Below, one piece after another: positions 53,486 through 61,932 of a stretch of 64,000 nucleotides of DNA (the first letter of the stretch is position 1; every line of letters begins with the position of its first letter). This DNA is from Tetragenococcus solitarius NBRC 100494 (lineage in GTDB: Bacteria; Bacillota; Bacilli; Lactobacillales; Enterococcaceae), in the NCBI RefSeq assembly GCF_001544195.1, contig NZ_BCPY01000002.1:1-64000 (forward strand), written 5' to 3'. Both the position numbers and the translations under genes were made by a program. The notes beneath the pieces are model-generated. The model had not been told where the DNA came from and did not search any database. It worked only from the letters and a program-made list of their open reading frames with translations.

Positions 53486-54223
53486 TTAAAAAACAATCTG
53501 AAAGCTAATGATAACTAACAGCGAACTAAGTAAAGTTCCCAGTAGATAATATTCGGCAAATTTAGGCTCTTCTGCTATCTTATTATATCGCGCAATCGAT
53601 TTGGCCGTCAGTACGAATCCGATGGCCGCATATTGACCAGCATAAAGCATAAATAAAATAATTAAGCGTTCCAAAACGCCTATTAAAGCCCCTGCATTTG
53701 TAAACCCATCATCTGCTATTTTAGGGTTAAAGGGGTCCAGTACTTTTCTAATAGTAATACTACTTGGCTTTATAATCAAAAGAAGCATCATAACCCAAGA
53801 AAGTACGCGGACAAAATGAATGTGAAAAATGCTAGCTAATTGGACAAAAAAGGGAAAGTAAGCAAGATCTACATGCTTCCATACAATACAAGCGACGACA
53901 AATAAAATCGTAAAAATATGTAGCAATTGATCGACAAGATAAAATAATACACTTTGTAAATCACTTAATCTAAAACGTCTCTGTATGAAAGTTTTGCCAA
54001 AATCAATCATAAAATGAATAACGGCAATGAGAGTTGCCCACAAAAAAAGCTGCCAATGAAATAATGGTAAAATCATAGCAAGCATAGTAAAAAAATAAAT
54101 CAGACAATGTAAGGCTAAATACTTAAAAGAATATTCTTTTTCCTTTGCCATAGTAGCCGTCTGAAAATAATAGTCTGCTAAAATATGACCGATAAAAAAA
54201 TGCAATAGTAAGATTTGTGTCAT
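53486..54223 (-). CDS. SatE-like DUF3307 membrane protein
   Basis: A 245-residue membrane protein with six to seven helices and the DUF3307 N-terminal signature HFFIGHILADYYFQTATMA plus a charged HFMIDFGK. In streptococci the satCDE genes (satE is DUF3307) lie in an acid-tolerance locus with ffh; here the partner is the satD-like gene immediately upstream. It follows the satD gene after 11 bases and probably shares its promoter. Biochemical role is unknown. Confidence 0.8.
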   Translation of the reverse strand: MTQILLLHFFIGHILADYYFQTATMAKEKEYSFKYLALHCLIYFFTMLAMILPLFHWQLFLWATLIAVIHFMIDFGKTFIQRRFRLSDLQSVLFYLVDQLLHIFTILFVVACIVWKHVDLAYFPFFVQLASIFHIHFVRVLSWVMMLLLIIKPSSITIRKVLDPFNPKIADDGFTNAGALIGVLERLIILFMLYAGQYAAIGFVLTAKSIARYNKIAEEPKFAEYYLLGTLLSSLLVIISFQIVF

Positions 54224-54234
54224 GTCTTTACCAC

Positions 54235-54909
54235 CTATAATTGGTCAAGTACATCTTGAACTACAGCCAACGAATGACTAAAGGTATAAAAGTCTGTACT
54301 ACCAAGAGCTTTATTTACGCTGGACTGTCCAATATCTAGCGCCTTAGCTGATTTATACTGATTCTTTTCATTTTCTAGATAAACTTTAATAATTTGCTTT
54401 TGGCGCTCGGTCCAATTGGTCTTTAACGATGTTTGCAAAGCGAAGACAGTATTAATTAGCTGCTCGTAGTGAGTATTCTTACCGCCACCAGTAGACAATA
54501 AAATATTTGATTTGCTTTTGGCATATTGTTTTTCGCTTTTTTCAATTTGCTCAATCATTGACCGTGCTCGATGATAGCAAGAGCCGTCAATTAACAAAGA
54601 GTTTTCTGGATGAATCTTAGTCTCTACCTCTCCTAAACCAATTCCCATACGTACTTCAATGGGCGCCAGCTTCAACTCAAGTTGAAAAAGGAGAGTCATC
54701 AAATGACTGCTATCTTTTAACAACCCCTGAAAGGCATCCCCCATACTAACAGTAAATTTCGCTGCCAGATCTTGCTTGTACTCTTGATTTAGCTGATCTA
54801 ATACCTCAGAAAAATACAATTGGCTCGACTTTCGATGCTTTAGTTTTTTTGAATCTTTAATATCTCCTATAATCGCAATATATGGATACTCAGTGAATTT
54901 TTTGCCCAT
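54235..54909 (-). CDS. SatD-family protein
   Basis: A 224-residue protein of the SatD family. It begins MGKKFTEYPYIAIIGDIKDSKKL, and carries VSMGDAFQGLL and VRMGIGLGEVETKIHPENS, which resemble a nucleotide-cyclase/GGDEF-like fold without its usual catalytic signature. The C-terminus (about residues 170-215) has an HTH-like stretch KVYLENEKNQYKSAKALDIG that could bind DNA. AGGAGGTGG places the ATG at 54909; a longer frame is open. It starts a two-gene unit with the DUF3307 gene. Confidence 0.85.
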   Translation of the reverse strand: MGKKFTEYPYIAIIGDIKDSKKLKHRKSSQLYFSEVLDQLNQEYKQDLAAKFTVSMGDAFQGLLKDSSHLMTLLFQLELKLAPIEVRMGIGLGEVETKIHPENSLLIDGSCYHRARSMIEQIEKSEKQYAKSKSNILLSTGGGKNTHYEQLINTVFALQTSLKTNWTERQKQIIKVYLENEKNQYKSAKALDIGQSSVNKALGSTDFYTFSHSLAVVQDVLDQL

Positions 54910-54927
54910 ATTCCACCTCCTAAGCTT

Positions 54928-54956
54928 ATTATATAATTCACGTAATAAGGAATCAA
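54928..54956 (-). promoter_or_regulatory. promoter of the satD-satE unit
   Basis: Minus-strand TTGATT (54956-54951) and TATAAT (54933-54928) spaced by 17 bases. The -35 region overlaps one copy of a repeated ATAAGGAATCA sequence. Confidence 0.8.
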
Positions 54957-55013
54957 TAAATAAAATTCCATTATAGGTGAATCTTTTTATAAGATGCATT
55001 AAATAAGGAATCA
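54945..55013. repeat. direct repeats ATAAGGAATCA upstream of satD
   Basis: ATAAGGAATCA occurs at 54945-54955 and at 55003-55013, 58 bases apart, with a related ATAGGTGAATC at 54973-54983 between. The first copy overlaps the promoter -35. They are candidate operator sites; identity of any binding protein is unknown. Confidence 0.45.
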
Positions 55014-55052
55014 TAACATGAAATATTCACTTATTATCCAAGTACAGGTGTA

Positions 55053-55838
55053 TTAAATAGCCTTCACTTTTCCGCCATCAACGAGAATATTTTGCTCTGT
55101 CAGATAAGTATTCGCTCCTGAGACTAAAAAAGTAGCCACTTTGGCGAACTCCTCTGGCTTTCCATAGCGTTTCATTGGGATAGTCGCAAGATTTGCATCT
55201 TGTATTTCTTTTTTGTTTTGACCTTTTTTCTCTGCAGTCGCTTGGTCGAGTTCTTCAATTCTTTTTGTCTGGACGCGTCCTGGACCGATTGTATTTACCA
55301 ATATGTCGTCTTGAGCTAGTTCTTGAGATAATGTTTTAGCAAGCCCTAAAATACCTACCCTAAACACATTAGATAATGTGAGCCCGTCGATGGGCTCTTT
55401 TGTCGATGAGGAAGTATTATTTAAAATACGTCCTTTATTCTCTTTTAAGTCAGGTAAAACGAGCCGAATCACACGAATATAACTTAGTAAAGTAAGCTCA
55501 AAGGCTTTTTGCCAATCTTCATCATCAAAGTCTTCAAAACTTCCCGCAGGAGGACCGCCGGAATTGTTGACCAAAATTGAGATAGAGCCAAATGTTTCTC
55601 TTGTTTGTTTAACAGCATCTGCGATACTTTCTGGTTTCGTCTGATCCAATACACAATAAGAAACAGAACCTGTTGCAGATTTTTCGATTTCTTCTTTAGC
55701 AGCCTTCAAGTCTTTTTCAGTCCGGCTGGTTAACATGACATTGGCCCCTTCATTAGCTAGTTCATGGGCGATTGCTTTTCCTAAACCGTTACTTGAAGCT
55801 AACACTAAAGCGTTTTTTCCTTTTATTTGCATATCCAT
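55053..55838 (-). CDS. SDR-fold protein with altered catalytic residues
   Basis: A 261-residue FabG-like SDR. The cofactor loop ASSNGLG and NNSGG are normal, but where Tyr-x-x-x-Lys is expected the sequence is LSNVFRVGILGLAK: Ser156 and Arg160 replace Tyr and Lys. A similar substitution occurs in a subset of beta-ketoacyl reductase-like SDRs. It may bind NAD(P) without classical catalysis or use a different mechanism. AGAGG precedes the ATG. It is the first gene after the satD promoter region on the other side. Confidence 0.85.
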   Translation of the reverse strand: MDMQIKGKNALVLASSNGLGKAIAHELANEGANVMLTSRTEKDLKAAKEEIEKSATGSVSYCVLDQTKPESIADAVKQTRETFGSISILVNNSGGPPAGSFEDFDDEDWQKAFELTLLSYIRVIRLVLPDLKENKGRILNNTSSSTKEPIDGLTLSNVFRVGILGLAKTLSQELAQDDILVNTIGPGRVQTKRIEELDQATAEKKGQNKKEIQDANLATIPMKRYGKPEEFAKVATFLVSGANTYLTEQNILVDGGKVKAI

Positions 55839-55909
55839 TGGATCATACCTCTTTTATTATTTTTTAACTAGTAACTCACAATTATTATTTATAATCGTCC
55901 TTTGCCCTC

Positions 55910-56353
55910 TTAAATAATACCACGCTCTTTTAGTAACTGGGATTCATCTCCTGTAACCCAACCAAAAATTAGCGGTTGACCCTGTCTAAATTGCATAAGA
56001 TAATTCGCTTCAAAAGGGATAGAAATCTCCTCTGTATGTTTTAAATAAAAAGCCACCCATTTCGTACGAGCAACGGCATGTTTGTCGTCAAGTAGTATAA
56101 GATCTACATTTTGGCATTTCATTTTCCTAGTCCCGATAAAGCGATAATATTCATATCCTTTACTCATTGCTACTTTTAGTTGTTCATCATTTTTTCTAGC
56201 TTTTACACTATTGGGATTGGCAGCAATAAACTCTTCAGCATAAAATTTGGTAATAGTTTCTAAATCAGTTTTTCCTGCCAGAGACTCATTAAATTTCTTT
56301 TCATAATTTGTAAAAAATAGCCTAATTTTGTCTTCCATTTGTGAACGATCCAC
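55910..56353 (-). CDS. SnoaL/NTF2-like small protein
   Basis: A 147-residue protein with the cone-shaped alpha+beta pattern of SnoaL/NTF2-like proteins: an N-terminal helix (EDKIRLFFTNYEKKFNES), ITKFYAEEFIAANPNSV, and long strands NVDLILLDDKHAVARTKWVAFYLK and ANYLMQFRQGQPLIFGWVT. Ligand or reaction unknown. An ORF starts at 56416 inside the upstream gene; AAAGG fits a GTG at 56353 better. Confidence 0.65.
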   Translation of the reverse strand: MDRSQMEDKIRLFFTNYEKKFNESLAGKTDLETITKFYAEEFIAANPNSVKARKNDEQLKVAMSKGYEYYRFIGTRKMKCQNVDLILLDDKHAVARTKWVAFYLKHTEEISIPFEANYLMQFRQGQPLIFGWVTGDESQLLKERGII

Positions 56354-56375
56354 TTTATAACATCCTTTCTTCCGC

Positions 56376-57146
56376 CTAACAACAACTTCTCCGATTATTG
56401 ACAGAATTTTTTGCATAAGTAAATCCTATCGAAAAATTATCAAAAAAGGAAGATAACTTTTTATACATTTCGCATAATTGACTAGGTAGCCCTGTTTCTA
56501 TTTCAAGCTGCTGAGAAGATATTTTTTTCGTTTGACTGTAAAAATCGTCCGCTAATCCAAAAAGACTAATCCAAATCAAAGTATCTGGCCAAGATTTGAT
56601 TTCATCTTTTGCCTTGAAGCCTTGTCTTATAAGATTTTCAAGATAATGAAAATATTCTTGCAACTGATGATACAATTCATCGCCATTGGCAGTGTTTTTT
56701 TGGCTCTTTTTAAGACTCAAAGAGAATATTCGCCGTTCTTCTTCTTCTAAATACCCATTTTGAATCAAATGATTTTTTGAAACATTTATCAATTTACTTC
56801 CTAAAGGAATAAAAAGCATAGCATCAGTTTTAACCAAGTTCTTAAGTTCTTGATCAGAAATTTTATTTTCTTCGTCTGAAGCGTTCAGCAAAATATTCCA
56901 AATGAGCGACTCAATTGTATTTTCAACACTTTCTCCTTCTAATAACAAAATCGTCCCCGTTTCTTGCTTTGTCCACGACCCTTTTTCATTTTTTACAATA
57001 AGCAACTTCTCTTCAATAGCCCACTTTAAGAGGAAAGCATGGACATAATTTTCAAGTTTTCCGCCATGTATCTTTCGTAAATAAAAAGCAACATCTGATA
57101 GGTTTTCCTTAAAGGGGAGATGAGCTATCGTTTCAGTCTTTTCCAC
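56376..57146 (-). CDS. probable truncated DUF2207-type protein (C-terminal part)
   Basis: A 256-residue soluble protein that resembles the cytosolic C-terminal half of DUF2207 membrane proteins: LPFKENLSDVAFYLRKIHGG, then VHAFLLKWAIEEKLLIVK, then WPDTLIWISLFGLADDFY. The N-terminal signal and membrane segments of that family are missing, so it is either a truncated gene or a distinct subfamily. The protein ends NNRRSCC; each of the last five codons (CGG AGA AGT TGT TGT) is one base from a Gly codon, perhaps the trace of the Gly-rich tail typical of the family. It starts at a GTG after AAGGGAT. Confidence 0.5.
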   Translation of the reverse strand: MEKTETIAHLPFKENLSDVAFYLRKIHGGKLENYVHAFLLKWAIEEKLLIVKNEKGSWTKQETGTILLLEGESVENTIESLIWNILLNASDEENKISDQELKNLVKTDAMLFIPLGSKLINVSKNHLIQNGYLEEEERRIFSLSLKKSQKNTANGDELYHQLQEYFHYLENLIRQGFKAKDEIKSWPDTLIWISLFGLADDFYSQTKKISSQQLEIETGLPSQLCEMYKKLSSFFDNFSIGFTYAKNSVNNRRSCC

Positions 57147-57271
57147 TTTTATCCCTTCTTAATATTTTTTAAATTCTAAAATAAACAACTTCTCTCATCT
57201 TTCATATTAACAGAAAAAGCGCATTCAAAAAACAAGAAAAGTTTAAAGAAAAAATAATCCATTCATTAATT

Positions 57272-57303
57272 AAAAGAAAAAGAGAGGATACCCTCTCTTT
57301 AAA
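57272..57303 (-). terminator. terminator after the M20 dipeptidase gene
   Basis: AAAGAGAGG and CCTCTCTTT form a 9-bp stem (57300-57292 with 57287-57279 on the reverse strand) with a 4-base loop and a T-rich tail on the minus strand, 40 bases after the stop codon. Confidence 0.8.
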
Positions 57304-57342
57304 ATGCACTAATCAATATATTTTAGATAATTTATATTGTTG

Positions 57343-58719
57343 TCATTTTCTCGAATGTTTATAACTATCAAGTAAAACAACCATATGCTCTACACCTTGG
57401 TAAAAATCCGCTAAACGAATATTCTCATTGGGTGCATGGGCCCCAGATTTCGACCACTCTGTGCCACTACCCAGGATAGGCACATTTAAATATTTACCAA
57501 AACCGTACATAGGACCCGTCCCAGCCGAATTTGGCTCTAAAACAACTTTATCTTCGCCATAAACCTTTTTAGCAGAATCCATTACTGTTTTGACAAAAGG
57601 ATCTTCCAAATTTGTTCTAAACGGCATAACAGAGGTAATTAACTCTAATTCAACATCTTCAAAACCATGCTTATCTAGATGATTTCTTAATATTTGCGTG
57701 ACTTTATCAGGCTCATAACCAGGCACTAAACGAACATCAATTTTAGCCATCGCTTGCCGAGGCAAAACTGTTTTGGTTCCCGGACCGGTATAGCCAGATA
57801 GCAAGCCACTGATGGTTAATGTTGGATAAAAAGCCAAAGCTTCTTTGGGCGAATAAGGTAATTGATCTGTAATTAAGGGCTGTTTTAAGCCGTAAGTTTG
57901 CTTGCTGGCATCAGGATCAAACGGCATCTGATCCAACACTTTTTTCTCAAGTTCAGTTGGAGGCGTCATAATATCATAAAAACCATCGATTGTTATTTCG
58001 TTTTTAACGTTTCTCATACTTGCTAAGGCTTGAACTAAACGCCAGGCGGAATTGTCAGCAATCGCTGCTAGTGAGGAATGCATATCAATATCTGCACTAT
58101 CCACTCGTGCTTCATAATAAGCAATCCCTTTAATTCCAGCTGAAACCCCTAAGCGTTCCTCAGAATCCTTACTGCCAGATTCCCAGATACAGACATCTGC
58201 AGCGAATAAATCAGTATAGGCTTTAAGATATTCATCAACATGCGGACTGCCAATTTCTTCTTCCCCTTCGACAAAGAATTTAACATTGACTGGTAAACCG
58301 GCTGCTGTGTTTTTATATGCTTCTATAGCATTAATGCGTGCCATCAAATTGGCTTTATTATCAGAAACACCACGAGCATATAAAATACCATCTTTGACTG
58401 TGGGCTCAAACGGTGCTGTATTCCACTCATCTAATGGGTCTTCTGGCTGTACGTCGTAGTGGTCGTAAAATAAAAGTGTTTTATCAGAATCACCAGCAGG
58501 ACCTGCTTCAAAAAACCCGTAAACAACTGGATGAGCGTCTTCCAGCTCTAAAACCTTCGCTTCGCCTCCAATATTTTCAATCAAGTTTTGGACAGCTTTA
58601 GCAGTTTCTTTAATTTGTCTTCCTTGAGCAGAAACTGACTCCAACCTTAAGTAATTATAAAAAGTATCCATATTTTTATCTGAAATACGTTTTAATTCTT
58701 CTCGATTAATTTGGCTCAT
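57343..58719 (-). CDS. M20-family metallopeptidase (dipeptidase-like)
   Basis: A 458-residue cytosolic zinc peptidase of the M20 (ArgE/DapE/CNDP) family. The metal-binding residues are in FYDHYDVQPEDPLDEW (His and Asp), FVEGEEEIGSPH (catalytic Glu pair), CIWESGSK and the C-terminal KSGAHAPNENIR (His). The central dimerisation domain (about residues 210-330) contains ASMRNVKNEITIDGF. It hydrolyses dipeptides or acyl amino acids; exact substrate is unknown. AGGAGAGAG precedes the ATG. Own terminator. Confidence 0.92.
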   Translation of the reverse strand: MSQINREELKRISDKNMDTFYNYLRLESVSAQGRQIKETAKAVQNLIENIGGEAKVLELEDAHPVVYGFFEAGPAGDSDKTLLFYDHYDVQPEDPLDEWNTAPFEPTVKDGILYARGVSDNKANLMARINAIEAYKNTAAGLPVNVKFFVEGEEEIGSPHVDEYLKAYTDLFAADVCIWESGSKDSEERLGVSAGIKGIAYYEARVDSADIDMHSSLAAIADNSAWRLVQALASMRNVKNEITIDGFYDIMTPPTELEKKVLDQMPFDPDASKQTYGLKQPLITDQLPYSPKEALAFYPTLTISGLLSGYTGPGTKTVLPRQAMAKIDVRLVPGYEPDKVTQILRNHLDKHGFEDVELELITSVMPFRTNLEDPFVKTVMDSAKKVYGEDKVVLEPNSAGTGPMYGFGKYLNVPILGSGTEWSKSGAHAPNENIRLADFYQGVEHMVVLLDSYKHSRK

Positions 58720-58887
58720 ATACTCTCTCCTTACTACTATTCAACGCAAAAAAATTTGAATAATTAGAAAATTTAATATATTCTAAAGGTTACGCTAATT
58801 AAAGGAGAGTGTCAACGTCAAAATGATTTACCACTGTCATACATTTTCTTTAGTTCTTTTTTTCCTATAGATTCTTTCTTTTTCCTT

Positions 58888-58934
58888 AAGAGATAGTATA
58901 ACCCACTTTCTTTTTAACGCACATACTATCTCTT
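58888..58934. repeat. 12-bp inverted repeat at the end of the DinB-like gene
   Basis: AAGAGATAGTAT (58888-58899) and ATACTATCTCTT (58923-58934) are perfect inverse copies around a 23-base centre; the right copy includes the gene's last codons. There is no clear U-run, so it is a weak terminator at best. Confidence 0.5.
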
Positions 58935-59474
58935 ATTCTCCCTATTCAAAAAAGAGGCATATTCAAATCGAACATACCCGATTTCAGAAGCATTTTTCAT
59001 TAATTCGAGATTTAGCCAAGAAGCTAATTTATGAAATTCCACTTCGTTATTAAATGGAAATTTACTATAATATTTACTATATAGTTCTTCTTCTGCTAAG
59101 TTACTTAATGTTTTCTGCCATCTTTCAACTAAAGAATAAATATTTAATTTAACTGATTCTACATCTTTATAAACATTTATCTGTTCTTTCGTTAGTGTGC
59201 CATCACCAAAAGAATGATTAAATACCATTTCCCACCAGAATGTTATATGCCACAATGTCCAGGCAATGCTTGGGGTTCCTATATCGTAGGTTTCCTTTTT
59301 GGGAAAATCCGCGTACCACTTTCCATTTCTTTCTTGAATATATAGTCCACAGTTAGGCGAACGCCATAAATATTCTTCTTGACTCAGCGATGAAAGATGA
59401 TACTCAAGAAGTTTTTTAGAAATATCAAATTGAAATTTAATATTATCTAGTAGTGCATGATGACTTTCATTCAT
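58926..59474 (-). CDS. DinB-like four-helix-bundle protein
   Basis: A 182-residue protein of the DinB/YfiT-like fold, a four-helix bundle that often carries a metal site and acts on small thiol-linked substrates. Features: NIKFQFDISKKLLEYHLSSLSQEEYLW, SIAWTLWHITFWWEMVFNH with the conserved His-containing second helix, and SLVERWQKTLSNLAEEEL. Substrate unknown. It is a stand-alone gene with a terminator after the upstream NptA gene. Confidence 0.8.
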   Translation of the reverse strand: MNESHHALLDNIKFQFDISKKLLEYHLSSLSQEEYLWRSPNCGLYIQERNGKWYADFPKKETYDIGTPSIAWTLWHITFWWEMVFNHSFGDGTLTKEQINVYKDVESVKLNIYSLVERWQKTLSNLAEEELYSKYYSKFPFNNEVEFHKLASWLNLELMKNASEIGYVRFEYASFLNRENKR

Positions 59475-59512
59475 GGTAAACCATCCCTTCTACACTTTTA
59501 ACCTTGTATTTA

Positions 59513-59562
59513 TAAAAAAATTCTCTTTAAAAATCGGCTTTCAAAAGTCTATTTTAAAGAGA
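59513..59562 (-). terminator. terminator after the Na/Pi cotransporter gene
   Basis: On the minus strand TCTCTTTAAAA (59562-59552) pairs with TTTTAAAGAGA (59532-59522), 11 bp, then a run of T to 59513. It also isolates the downstream DinB-like gene. Confidence 0.8.
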
Positions 59563-59595
59563 GCAAAAACTATATTTAACAAATTTTCTTTTATT

Positions 59596-61299
59596 CTATA
59601 TTTTTACAAAATCTTCACCTTTCGTATTTAAAACTTGTTTTGAAAAGGGATAATTGATTCCTAAGCTATGCTTAGCAATTTTAACGGAATGATCTGATAT
59701 GCGTTCTAAATTTGAAACGATATCCACGAATAAAATCCCATCTGATGGTTTTCCAATTCCTTTATTCAAATTAGAAATATAGGTTCCTCGAATACTTTCT
59801 TCCAGACTATTAACCTCTTTTTCTCGTTCAATGACTTTTTCAGCAATCGAATGACTATCTTCTGCATAAGCTTGTACAGTTTCTTCAATGTTTTGTTTAA
59901 CTAAATGAAATAGTTCAACTAATTTCTTATTATAAAATACATTTTCATCTTTATCGTTTCCGTTTTTCTTCTGTATTTTTTCAGCAGCATTTACTTCTTC
60001 GATATTTTTTAAGATATTTTCAGTATGATCCCCTATACGTTCTAAGTATTTTCCTATTTCGCCCATTTGCGCATGTTCATTAGAGCTTCTCACAGGTAAA
60101 TCTTCTACTGAAATATACATCAAATACTCTGTAATTTGAATATCTGTACGATCTACGACATCTTCGATTTTAAGCACGTGCTCGTAACTTTTTTTATCTT
60201 GCTTAAGATAATAATCAAACATCGTATTATATTCTTCTAACACAAACTGCCCCAATTGAATAATTTCATGCTTCGTTTGATCTAATGCAAAAGCTGGTGA
60301 CCTTTGAATTAATGAATAATCCAAATTTGGTTCATACATTTCAATTGTATCTTCTTCTCCTGGAATAATTTTACGTACAAGACGAGCCAATTGAGGCGTA
60401 AACCAAATTAGGACACTTACAGATAATAAATTAAAAATTCCATGAGCAAAAGCAATTTGTAATGCAGGGTTTAAGTTAAAAACAGTTGTCAGCAGAACCA
60501 ATACACTAGTAAAAGGAGTGAAAAACAGCATAGCAAGTAGCGTTCCAAACACATTAAAAATAACATGCGCTGCCGCTGTCCTTTTGGCAGCCAGACTAGC
60601 TCCCATTGCAGCAAGTACAGATGTAAATGTTGTTCCTATATTTGTACCAAAAAGAATGGGTAAAGCAGCTTCCATGGTCATGGCTCCCTGAGCAAATAGC
60701 TGCTGTAAAATACCTGTAGTTGCAGAAGAACTTTGCAACACAAAGGTTGAAAAAACTCCGGTGATGATGCCTAAAAAAGGATTCGAAGATAACTGAACCA
60801 TTAGATCACTAAATACTTGAAGGTTTTGTAATGGTTCTAACCCTGTCCCCATCAAATTCAGTCCATAAAATAAAGCTCCAAATCCAAAAATAATTTGTCC
60901 GATACTCGTAATAAATTGATTTTTGAAGAAAAATAAGAGTAAAGCTCCAGCTCCAATAATTGGAAGCGCATAGTCACTAATGTTCAAACCAATAATAAAT
61001 GCTGTAATAGTTGTACCAATATTGGCCCCCATAATCACGTCAATCGCTTGAGTTAATGACATAAATCCTGCACTGACTAATCCCACAGTGAGTACTGTAG
61101 TCCCTGTGCTGCTTTGAATAAGCGCAGTAACAGCAGCACCAGCTAAGACAGCTCTTAAAGGAGTGGAAGTAAATGTATTTAAAATACTTCTTAGATTATC
61201 TCCAGCAGCTTTTTGCAACCCATCTCCCATATATTTCAAACCAAATAAGAAGATCCCAATTCCTCCTATGAATTGAAATATAATTTGTTGTACATCCAA
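59596..61299 (-). CDS. Na/Pi cotransporter family protein with PhoU-like domain
   Basis: A 567-residue NptA-like protein. About residues 1-320 are membrane-embedded with two inverted copies of the phosphate cotransporter motif (GDGLQKAAGDNLRSIL, ALIQSSTGTTVLTVG, and LQSSSATTGILQQL). Residues about 340-565 form a cytosolic PhoU-like helical domain (KYLERIGDHTENIL, SNLERISDHSVKIAKHS) that probably regulates transport. The frame reaches an ATG at 61341, but GGAGGT fits the TTG at 61299, which gives MDVQQIIFQFIGGIGIFLFG as in the family. Confidence 0.9.
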   Translation of the reverse strand: MDVQQIIFQFIGGIGIFLFGLKYMGDGLQKAAGDNLRSILNTFTSTPLRAVLAGAAVTALIQSSTGTTVLTVGLVSAGFMSLTQAIDVIMGANIGTTITAFIIGLNISDYALPIIGAGALLLFFFKNQFITSIGQIIFGFGALFYGLNLMGTGLEPLQNLQVFSDLMVQLSSNPFLGIITGVFSTFVLQSSSATTGILQQLFAQGAMTMEAALPILFGTNIGTTFTSVLAAMGASLAAKRTAAAHVIFNVFGTLLAMLFFTPFTSVLVLLTTVFNLNPALQIAFAHGIFNLLSVSVLIWFTPQLARLVRKIIPGEEDTIEMYEPNLDYSLIQRSPAFALDQTKHEIIQLGQFVLEEYNTMFDYYLKQDKKSYEHVLKIEDVVDRTDIQITEYLMYISVEDLPVRSSNEHAQMGEIGKYLERIGDHTENILKNIEEVNAAEKIQKKNGNDKDENVFYNKKLVELFHLVKQNIEETVQAYAEDSHSIAEKVIEREKEVNSLEESIRGTYISNLNKGIGKPSDGILFVDIVSNLERISDHSVKIAKHSLGINYPFSKQVLNTKGEDFVKI

Positions 61300-61556
61300 T
61301 ACGTTTACCTCCATATTTTGTCTATCATAAAACACAGCCACAGATTTTTTTAATTTTGTCTTACCCCCCTATTCTAAAAAACCTTTTACTAAAATAAAAG
61401 GATATTTTTTGAAAAAACCTGTAAATGGTAAAGTTTTTAGAATCATAGCATTAATGAGCGAGTAATGGGTACTTGATTATATTCAATTTCTCTAGATGTA
61501 AAAGATAAGTAACGATGTAAATTAAGCTGTAGTAAAAAATTATACATAGCGTAAAA

Positions 61557-61592
61557 AGCCAATAAGAAAATTACTTTATTTTCCTATTGGCT
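61557..61592. terminator. strong hairpin in the gap before the RlmL-type gene
   Basis: AGCCAATA(A)GAAAAT (61557-61571) and ATTTTCCTATTGGCT (61578-61592) pair over about 14 bp, with T-rich flanks on the minus strand (TTTTTACG). It may end minus-strand transcripts coming from the methyltransferase side. Confidence 0.75.
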
Positions 61593-61630
61593 GTTCTTTA
61601 TAACTTGCAAAGTAACTTGAACTAAACGAA

Positions 61631-61932
<302 letters not shown>

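Noticed and set aside
58888-58934. The 12-bp inverted repeat as the terminator of the DinB-like gene
   Set aside because: The loop is 23 bases and no U-run follows on the minus strand, so it was kept as a repeat only.
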